5,058 bases of DNA from Streptosporangiaceae bacterium. GTDB lineage: Bacteria > Actinomycetota > Actinomycetes > Streptosporangiales > Streptosporangiaceae. The stretch lies in contig JASIBM010000515.1 in assembly GCA_030045175.1 (NCBI GenBank), forward strand, positions 1-5,058. The letters run 5' to 3'. The position numbers were made by a program, and so were the translations under genes. Positions 1 through 4,349 of this stretch are shown here, one piece after another. Every line of letters begins with the position of its first letter. Positions within the stretch are counted from its first letter, which is position 1. The notes beneath the pieces are model-generated. The model saw nothing but the letters and a program-made list of their open reading frames with translations, searched no databases and had not been told where the DNA came from.

Positions 1-84
1 CTAGCCCAGGGGCAACCCCCGGAACCCCCGCGGCGCTAGCCCAGGAGCGACCCCCTGGAACCTGCGGTGCTAGCCCAGGAGCGG
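1..84. repeat. GC-rich tandem direct repeat, period 34-35 bp, about 2.4 copies, cut by the window edge
   Basis: Three copies begin at 1, 36 and 70, each with the invariant decamer CTAGCCCAGG. Copies 1 and 2 remain similar over their whole length (the CCCCC run, then GGAACC and a CGG). Copy 3 matches for about 15 bases and then diverges. Copy 2 contains a short inverted repeat, CCAGG at 41-45 against CCTGG at 54-58, and copy 1 can pair GGGG with CCCC around a CAA loop, so each unit could form a small hairpin. The array may extend left of the window. A unit of 34-35 bp is not a multiple of three, which argues against coding. The unit is too short and too continuous to be CRISPR repeat plus spacer. 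Function unknown. Confidence 0.7.
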
Positions 85-104
85 CGTTGTGACCTGGAGC
101 TTGC

Positions 105-138
105 ATTTTGCTTGAATAACTTCGCAAAATCGGATAAT
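105..138 (+). promoter_or_regulatory. candidate promoter with overlapping inverted repeat upstream of the DivIVA-like gene
   Basis: An AT-rich island (about 101-149) stands out in otherwise GC-rich DNA. It holds a perfect inverted repeat, ATTTTGC at 105-111 and GCAAAAT at 124-130, whose arms are 19 bp apart centre to centre, close to two helical turns. A -10-like hexamer GATAAT (133-138, five of six consensus bases) follows immediately. A -35-like TTGAAT (112-117) sits between the arms, but its 15-bp spacer is short; TTGCTT at 108-113 with a 19-bp spacer is the alternative. The arrangement suggests a promoter with an operator over the -35 region, driving the gene at 342 through a leader of nearly 200 bases. 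This is inference from pattern only. Confidence 0.4.
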
Positions 139-341
139 TTGCTGTTTCGGTTGCGAGGCGGCGAGGTTCGGGACAAGAGTCATCACATCTATCGGCGCCG
201 TCATGTCCGCGCGCACGGCCCGCTCTGTCGCGCCGACCGCGGACCGTTGGCCCTAGTCCATATCGCAGGTCCGGTTTGCGGCCGCTCAGCTCCTCGCAGC
301 GGCTCGCGCCTGATCTGCCTGAAGCACCTGATGGGTGACAC
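139..341 (+). other. leader or intergenic region without a recognisable gene
   Basis: Between the AT-rich island and the ATG at 342 there is no ORF with a recognisable product, no tRNA-like arms and no strong terminator hairpin. It would be the 5' untranslated leader of the DivIVA-like gene if transcription starts near 145. A Shine-Dalgarno-like GGTGA at 334-338 lies at its end, 3 bases before the ATG. It can pair with the UCACC portion of the 16S 3' end, for which such short spacing is normal. Additional promoters closer to the gene cannot be excluded. Confidence 0.4.
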
Positions 342-1508
342 ATGAGCGAGTACGGCGACCCGGTGGCCGATGGCCGGGACGATCCCTTCGACAGTGAGCG
401 GCGCGGCTATAGCCGCAGGCAGGTCGATGAGTACATCGCGATGCGGAACAGCCACGTCCGGCAGCTAGAGACCCGGCTCTCCCAGGGAAGCGCGGAGATC
501 GAGCGGCTGCGCAGGGAGCTGGCTGAGGCACGCGAGGCGGGCGCGCGGCCCGCGCATGAAGAAATCCCCGAGCGGGTGGGCCAGATACTCAAGCTCGCCG
601 CCGACCAGGCGACCGCGGACCTCAAGAAGGTCTCCGCCGATATCACCGAGATGCGCGAGACCGCGAAGGTCGAGACTGAGCAGCTCAGGGCGGACACCAA
701 GCGTGAGACCGATCAGGCGCTCGCGCAGGCGCAAGATCAAGCCGAACGCATGTTCGTCGCCGCCAAGGACGAGGCGGAGCGCACGGTCGCCGCTGCCAAG
801 GCCGAGTCCGAGCACATGGTCACCACGGCCCAGGCTACCGCCGAGCGAACCGTTGCCGAGGCCACCAAGCACGCGGAGGGCACCGTCGCCGCCGCGATGA
901 CGCAGGCGAAGCAGCAGGTCGACGAGGCCACCGCCCGAGCCACCGCAATCCACGACGGCGCGGAGCGACGCCTGAACCTGCTGATCTCGCGGCACACCGA
1001 GACCGTCAGGCGGCTCACCGAGATCCGTGACGTGGTCACCAGCCTGGTCGCGGGCGAGGCGGCCCGCGGCTCGCTTGACGACGAGGTCGCCAGGGCGCTC
1101 GGCCAGCACGCCGCGAATCACGGCGGCGTCGATGGGCGCGGGCAGGGGCAGGGACAGCACGACCCGCTAGCGGTCGGCGCGCACCGCGCCGGGCGTCCGG
1201 TGCCCGCCGGGCGGACGGCGGTGGCCAGCCGGCCAAGTCCCCGCGACCTTGACCGCCCGGAGCCGCCGCCAGCCGACCGGCCTGAGCGCCGGGCCGAGAG
1301 CGCGAACCAGGGGCTGGAACAAGACACCGTCCTGGGCAGCACGGACGACGAGGCAGCATTGGCCGACGATCCCAGGGACAACACCGACGACCTGACCGAG
1401 GCCGCCGACAACGTCCGCCACTCGAGCACCATGAACGTGCTCGCTGGATCGGCCCGCGGGTCGGATCTGGTGCTCGACGAGGCTGACGGCCTCGGCGACG
1501 ACGACTGA
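342..1508 (+). CDS. DivIVA-domain coiled-coil protein with hendecad repeats and disordered acidic tail
   Basis: Cytoplasmic structural or scaffolding protein of 388 residues, related in layout to actinobacterial DivIVA, FilP and Scy-like coiled-coil proteins (often annotated as cellulose-binding protein) that act in polar growth, cytoskeleton or division. Seen in the sequence: an N-terminal DivIVA-like signature at residues 16-33 (F-x3-RRGYSRRQVDEYIA), a coiled coil at about 36-66, a conserved-looking ERVGQILKLA segment at 77-86, and a long alanine/glutamate-rich helix from about 87 to 235. Residues 123-210 parse into eight back-to-back 11-residue units, most starting with A-E/K and having V at the fifth position. 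From about 252 the chain is Gly/Gln, then Arg/Pro, then Asp-rich, and it ends in GDDD. This tail is probably disordered. There is no signal peptide or membrane segment. The start is fixed by an in-frame TGA at 336-338, directly upstream of the ATG, and by GGTGA at 334-338. The gene stands alone, convergent with the exopolyphosphatase gene. The exact role is not known; membership in the DivIVA-like class is fairly sure, orthology to a named protein is not. Confidence 0.85.
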   Translation: MSEYGDPVADGRDDPFDSERRGYSRRQVDEYIAMRNSHVRQLETRLSQGSAEIERLRRELAEAREAGARPAHEEIPERVGQILKLAADQATADLKKVSADITEMRETAKVETEQLRADTKRETDQALAQAQDQAERMFVAAKDEAERTVAAAKAESEHMVTTAQATAERTVAEATKHAEGTVAAAMTQAKQQVDEATARATAIHDGAERRLNLLISRHTETVRRLTEIRDVVTSLVAGEAARGSLDDEVARALGQHAANHGGVDGRGQGQGQHDPLAVGAHRAGRPVPAGRTAVASRPSPRDLDRPEPPPADRPERRAESANQGLEQDTVLGSTDDEAALADDPRDNTDDLTEAADNVRHSSTMNVLAGSARGSDLVLDEADGLGDDD

Positions 1509-1519
1509 CAGACAGACAA

Positions 1520-1562
1520 CCGCGGCGCGCGGTGGGCTTGGCACTCGCACCGCGCGCCGCGG
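1520..1562 (+). terminator. 15-bp perfect GC hairpin after the DivIVA-like gene
   Basis: Bases 1520-1534 are perfectly complementary to 1548-1562, giving a 15-bp stem almost entirely G/C with a 13-base loop (1535-1547). It starts 11 bases after the TGA stop at 1506-1508. No T-tract follows, which is common for actinobacterial terminators. The position between convergent genes supports a terminator for the forward gene, and being symmetric it could also act on transcripts from the other side. The loop resembles a degenerate copy of the 16-bp repeat that follows. Confidence 0.65.
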
Positions 1563-1606
1563 GCTTGTGACGCTGCGGGCTTGTCACGCCGCGGGCTTGT
1601 CACGCA
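1559..1606. repeat. three tandem copies of a 16-bp repeat in the convergent intergenic gap
   Basis: Copies lie at 1559-1574, 1575-1590 and 1591-1606 with consensus GCGGGCTTGTCACGCC. Copy 1 differs by GTGAC in place of GTCAC, and the last base varies (T, C, A). The first bases of copy 1 are part of the hairpin stem ending at 1562. A degraded relative (GGGCTTGGCACTCGC, 1534-1548) forms the loop of that hairpin. The 16-bp unit is not a multiple of three and no gene runs through it. It looks like a non-coding slippage-expanded array; role unknown. Confidence 0.8.
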
Positions 1607-1636
1607 GAGCCTGGCCGCGCAGAAGCGGCCAGGCTC
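1607..1636 (-). terminator. 12-bp perfect hairpin at the stop codon of the exopolyphosphatase gene
   Basis: Bases 1607-1618 (GAGCCTGGCCGC) pair perfectly with 1625-1636 around a 6-base loop (1619-1624). In the minus direction the stem opens within the TGA stop codon at 1637-1635, so the hairpin forms immediately as the message ends. No U-run follows. It is well placed to terminate the minus-strand operon and to protect its 3' end. It is the second stable hairpin in this 126-bp convergent gap. Confidence 0.65.
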
Positions 1637-2564
1637 AGGTGGTCATGTTGTCCATCCGCCGCAAGATCATTCCTTCGCGCAGCGCCCAGGGGCATATCTC
1701 GAGTTCTGGCAACGTGAACAGGTCCATGGCCGCGTCGGCCACGATCGCCCCGGCCACTAGCTGCGGCGCCCTGAGCCTGGACACCCCCGGCATCTGCGCG
1801 CGTTCCGCGATCGATGTCCTGGCCAGCCGCTCGGCCAGGTCCGCCGCGTCCGCGTGCCGCAGCACGCGCTTGACATGCGGGCCGAAGCTCGACGGCGCGG
1901 CGCCAGCGATCCTGGCGAGCTGACGAAACGTCTTTGATGTCGCAACGCTGTGGTTTGGCGTCCCCGCCGACCTGATCGCGCCGGCCACTGCCGCGATCTC
2001 GGCACGGACGTGCTTGCGCAGCCGCCGCACCTGCTCGGCGTCGGGCGGGTCGCCAGTCAGCCACTCCCTGGTCAGGCGGTTGGCGCCGAGCGGCAGCGAG
2101 ACGGCGACGGTCGGGTCCTCGTCCTGGCCAGATGCGATCTCCAGCGACCCGCCACCGATGTCGAGCAGCAGCAGCCGCCCCGATGACCAGCCGAACCAGC
2201 GCCTAGCCGCGAGGAAGGTCAGCCTGGACTCATCGGGACCGGGGAGCACGTCGATCCGCACCTTGGTGCGCGCCTCGATCCAGCTGAGCACTTCGTCACC
2301 GTTCGACGCGTCGCGCACCGCCGAGGTAGCGAACGCGATCAGCTCGTGCACGCCCTTGTCCTCGGCGATCCTGATCGCCTCGCGCACGAAGTCGAGCAGT
2401 CGCTGCGAGCAGGCCTCGCTGAGCCTGTTCTGGTCATCGAGGTGGTCCGCGAGGTGCAACTCTTCCTTGTGCGAGTACGCGGGCAGTGGCCGCGCCCCTT
2501 GATGTGCGTCGACGACGAGCAGGTGCACTGTGTTGGAACCGACGTCCAGCACTCCAAGCCGCAT
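1635..2564 (-). CDS. ppx: Ppx/GppA family exopolyphosphatase, mycobacterial Ppx1 (Rv0496) type
   Basis: Cytosolic phosphatase of the ASKHA (sugar kinase/actin) fold. The family releases terminal phosphate from polyphosphate and in some members hydrolyses pppGpp to ppGpp. Seen: the first phosphate-binding motif DVGSNTVHLLV at residues 7-17; ATSAVRDA at 79-86; DESRLTF at 111-117, where E112 aligns with the catalytic glutamate of E. coli Ppx; the second phosphate loop LDIGGGSLE at 134-142; SKTFRQLAR in the middle; and a C-terminal VAGAIVADAAM...EICPWALREGMILRRMD block. From memory these blocks closely resemble Rv0496. At 309 residues it is the short bacterial form, lacking the C-terminal extension of E. 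coli Ppx or GppA. The start ATG lies 9 bp after the dipeptidase stop with only a weak GTGGT upstream, so translation is probably coupled. Family assignment is firm; whether polyphosphate or (p)ppGpp is the real substrate cannot be told. Confidence 0.93.
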   Translation of the reverse strand: MRLGVLDVGSNTVHLLVVDAHQGARPLPAYSHKEELHLADHLDDQNRLSEACSQRLLDFVREAIRIAEDKGVHELIAFATSAVRDASNGDEVLSWIEARTKVRIDVLPGPDESRLTFLAARRWFGWSSGRLLLLDIGGGSLEIASGQDEDPTVAVSLPLGANRLTREWLTGDPPDAEQVRRLRKHVRAEIAAVAGAIRSAGTPNHSVATSKTFRQLARIAGAAPSSFGPHVKRVLRHADAADLAERLARTSIAERAQMPGVSRLRAPQLVAGAIVADAAMDLFTLPELEICPWALREGMILRRMDNMTT

Positions 2565-2573
2565 ACCACGAAG

Positions 2574-3713
2574 TTACAGCCAGGTCGGGCGGGCGGCAGA
2601 ATCGGCGGCATGCAGCACGCGCAGGATGTTGCCGCTGGCGAGCCTGGCGCAATCGGACTCGTCCCAGCCCCGGCTGATCAGCTCGGCGAAGAGCGCCGGG
2701 TAGCACGACGTGTCACCCAGGCCCTCAGGTAGCTCGGAGGTCCCGTCGAAGTCGCCGCCGATCCCTACGTGGTCGATCCCCGCGACGTTCCTGACGTGGT
2801 CGACGTGGTCGGCTACATCGGCGATCGTGGCCACCGGCATCGGGTTGGCGCCGACCCAGTCGCCGAGCTCGGCCGGGCCGGACAGGCTCCGGTAGTCGAT
2901 ACCGCGCCTGGCCGCCTCGGCGACCGCCAGGCGATCCCAGTCCCGGCAGGCTTGCGACACGAACGCGGGGACGAATGTCACCATCGCGACGCCGCCGTTG
3001 GCCTCCAGGCGCCGCAGCACGTCGTCTGGCACGTTCCTGGGGTGATCGGTCACCGCTCGCGCCGAGGAATGCGAGAAGATCACCGGCGCGGTCGCCACGT
3101 CGAGCGCGTCGTGCATGGTCTCGGCCGCGACGTGCGAGAGGTCCACCAGCATGCCGATCCGCTGCAGCTGCGCGACCACCTCGCGACCGAAGTCGGTCAG
3201 CCCGCCATGCTCCGGCTCGTCGGTGGCCGAGTCGGCCCAGCGCGTGTTCCTGTTGTGGGTGAGCGTCAGGTACCTGACGCCGAGCGCGCGCATCGCGGCT
3301 AGCACGCCGAGCGAGCCGCCGATCGAGTGCCCGCCCTCCGCCCCGAGCAGCGACGCGACCTTGCCCGACGCCATGATCCGCTCGACGTCAGCGGCGGTCA
3401 GCGCGAGCTCGAGCGCATCAGGATGCCCGGCGATTAGCCTGCGCACCAGGTCGATCTGCTCAAGGGTCGTCGCCACTGCTGTGTCACCGTCAAGCTCGGC
3501 GGGCACGTAGACCGACCAGAACTGAGCGCCCACCCTGCCCGCGCGCAGCCGGGGAATGTCGGTGTGGGTGAAGTCAACGGGGCGGGAGATATCGACTCCC
3601 GCTGGGTCCGGCGCCCCCTTGCGCAGCGCCCATGGCAGGTCGTTGTGACCGTCAAAGACCGGGAACCTGCTGAGCAGTTCTGCCGCCTCGGCGACTGAGT
3701 TACCTGATGCCAT
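2574..3713 (-). CDS. membrane (renal) dipeptidase family protein, peptidase family M19
   Basis: Binuclear-zinc dipeptidase of the amidohydrolase superfamily (TIM barrel), hydrolysing dipeptides, often with a D-residue at the C-terminal side; the Streptomyces relative Sco3058 cleaves L-Xaa-D-Xaa dipeptides. The metal and substrate residues are all visible: H23-x-D25 in FDGHNDLPW, bridging E126 in LLGAEGGHSIGG, H153 in LTLTHNRNTRW, H194 in VDLSHV, H215 in IFSHSSARAV, R226 in HPRNVPDD, and D321 in GIGGDFDG. The length of 379 residues is full for the family. There is no signal peptide, so it is a cytoplasmic enzyme despite the family name. The ATG at 3713 is the only ATG, GTG or TTG start between the upstream in-frame stop and the conserved core; its Shine-Dalgarno is weak. 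It lies 42 bp behind the two-TM protein gene and 9 bp ahead of ppx. A role in recycling peptides from cell-wall or metabolite turnover is plausible inference. Confidence 0.94.
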   Translation of the reverse strand: MASGNSVAEAAELLSRFPVFDGHNDLPWALRKGAPDPAGVDISRPVDFTHTDIPRLRAGRVGAQFWSVYVPAELDGDTAVATTLEQIDLVRRLIAGHPDALELALTAADVERIMASGKVASLLGAEGGHSIGGSLGVLAAMRALGVRYLTLTHNRNTRWADSATDEPEHGGLTDFGREVVAQLQRIGMLVDLSHVAAETMHDALDVATAPVIFSHSSARAVTDHPRNVPDDVLRRLEANGGVAMVTFVPAFVSQACRDWDRLAVAEAARRGIDYRSLSGPAELGDWVGANPMPVATIADVADHVDHVRNVAGIDHVGIGGDFDGTSELPEGLGDTSCYPALFAELISRGWDESDCARLASGNILRVLHAADSAARPTWL

Positions 3714-3755
3714 CGGGCCACGATACTGACCGGGCAGCGAAACGACCAGGGTGGC

Positions 3756-4286
3756 CTACACCTGCGGCATCAGGAAATCGGGCACGCGCCGACGACGCCA
3801 GAGCCTGCGGACCAGCACCCGCCAGGTCCACAGGCCCGCGATCGCCGTTCCGGCTACGAGCTCGATGAGAAACAGGATCCACAGGCGCCCGCCGTTCGGC
3901 GGGAAGACGGTGCCTTGCGCGCCCGTGTCAAGCGCGGGAACAGGCTGATCAAGGCTGAGCGGGCCATGCGGATTGTCGAGGGACACGTCGTACCTGGTAA
4001 TCCGCCCCCCGGGCAGCATGAAGTCGCCGAGCCAGCTGCATCCACTCCCGCACCTGAGTTGCTCGGGAACGAAGTAGCCTCGCGTGCCGTGTCCCAGCGC
4101 CGCGGCGGCCGCCGGGCCGATCCCCATCGCGCCCACGATGATGAGGAGGATGGCCACCGCAGGGACGATCACCCACCTGAAGGCCCACGCCAGCCCCGAG
4201 TCGCGCAGCCTGCGGTTGCGGCGAGAGCGCATGGCGCGCGCCCACTGAGCCGTCGCCATGCGCCGGTCGGTTTCACCTCGTGCCAT
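3756..4286 (-). CDS. two-TM membrane protein of unknown function with external C-x3-C motif
   Basis: I do not recognise a named family. With the start at 4286 the protein has 176 residues: a basic cytoplasmic N-terminus (about 1-37), a transmembrane helix at about 38-63, an extracytoplasmic stretch of about 70 residues (65-133), a second helix at about 135-155, and a very basic tail (RRLWRRRR at 160-167). Positive charge on both ends predicts N-in/C-in topology. The external segment has C79-G-S-G-C83, followed by WLGDF and a GGRITRYDV strand, suggesting a small disulfide-bonded domain. The start was chosen because GGAG (4295-4292) sits 5 bases before this ATG. The longer reading from 4415 would add 43 residues that overlap the upstream transporter gene and include no domain. 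It probably belongs to the minus-strand operon, or to its own promoter in the 59-bp AT-rich gap upstream. Confidence 0.75.
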   Translation of the reverse strand: MARGETDRRMATAQWARAMRSRRNRRLRDSGLAWAFRWVIVPAVAILLIIVGAMGIGPAAAAALGHGTRGYFVPEQLRCGSGCSWLGDFMLPGGRITRYDVSLDNPHGPLSLDQPVPALDTGAQGTVFPPNGGRLWILFLIELVAGTAIAGLWTWRVLVRRLWRRRRVPDFLMPQV

Positions 4287-4291
4287 GGCAT

Positions 4292-4295
4292 CTCC
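4292..4295 (-). promoter_or_regulatory. Shine-Dalgarno GGAG that decides the start of the two-TM protein
   Basis: On the minus strand GGCGGAG precedes the ATG at 4286-4284, with GGAG 5 bases away. It supports a 176-residue product over the 219-residue extension, whose ATG at 4415 lies inside the end of the transporter gene. Confidence 0.6.
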
Positions 4296-4320
4296 GCCTG
4301 CCTGGTTCGTTTCGCTACCA

Positions 4321-4349
4321 AAACTACACTGATTCGTACGAATTGTTAG
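4321..4349 (-). promoter_or_regulatory. candidate internal promoter with palindromic operator in its spacer
   Basis: In the short AT-rich gap between the transporter and the two-TM protein, the minus strand reads CTAACA (4349-4344) as a -35 (four of six consensus) and TAGTTT (4326-4321) as an actinobacterial TAnnnT-type -10, separated by exactly 17 bp. The spacer contains a perfect 12-bp palindrome ATTCGTACGAAT (4332-4343). A repressor dimer bound there would block RNA polymerase. The expected start, near 4314, would leave a leader of about 28 bases with a good Shine-Dalgarno. Pattern-based inference; the -10 is weak. Confidence 0.4.

Noticed and set aside
1..84. CRISPR array
   Set aside because: The units follow each other without unique spacers, the perfectly conserved part is only about 10 bp, and no cas gene is nearby.
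3..92. Forward frame open from the left edge to a TGA at 90-92 (Pro/Gly/Ala-rich), and a minus-strand ATG at 106 open to the left edge
   Set aside because: Both are short readings of the GC-rich repeat. The 34-35 bp period breaks frame between copies, and the minus ATG lacks a Shine-Dalgarno. An upstream gene end cannot be fully excluded without more sequence.
67..345. Forward ORF of 92 codons in the upstream region
   Set aside because: It begins inside the tandem repeat, runs through the AT-rich promoter-like patch, has no ribosome site and its translation has no domain-like character.
465..1160. Long minus-strand ORF opposite the DivIVA-like gene
   Set aside because: It is the antisense of alanine/glutamate-rich GC-biased codons (Leu/Gly/Arg-rich shadow), whereas the forward frame has a recognisable signature and hendecad repeats.
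1507..1518. GACA tetranucleotide repeated three times after the stop codon
   Set aside because: Three copies are too few to be meaningful; no phase-variation role is likely downstream of the stop.
1036..1603. Minus-strand ORFs covering the gap between the convergent genes
   Set aside because: They run through the hairpins and a 16-bp repeat, have Arg/Pro/Ser-rich low-complexity translations and antiparallel overlap with the real gene.
2014..2502. Forward ORF of 162 codons opposite ppx
   Set aside because: Ser/Arg-rich shadow of the well-supported exopolyphosphatase frame.
4303..4320. TGGT...ACCA inverted repeat near the two-TM protein leader
   Set aside because: Only four base pairs with a 10-base gap; expected by chance.
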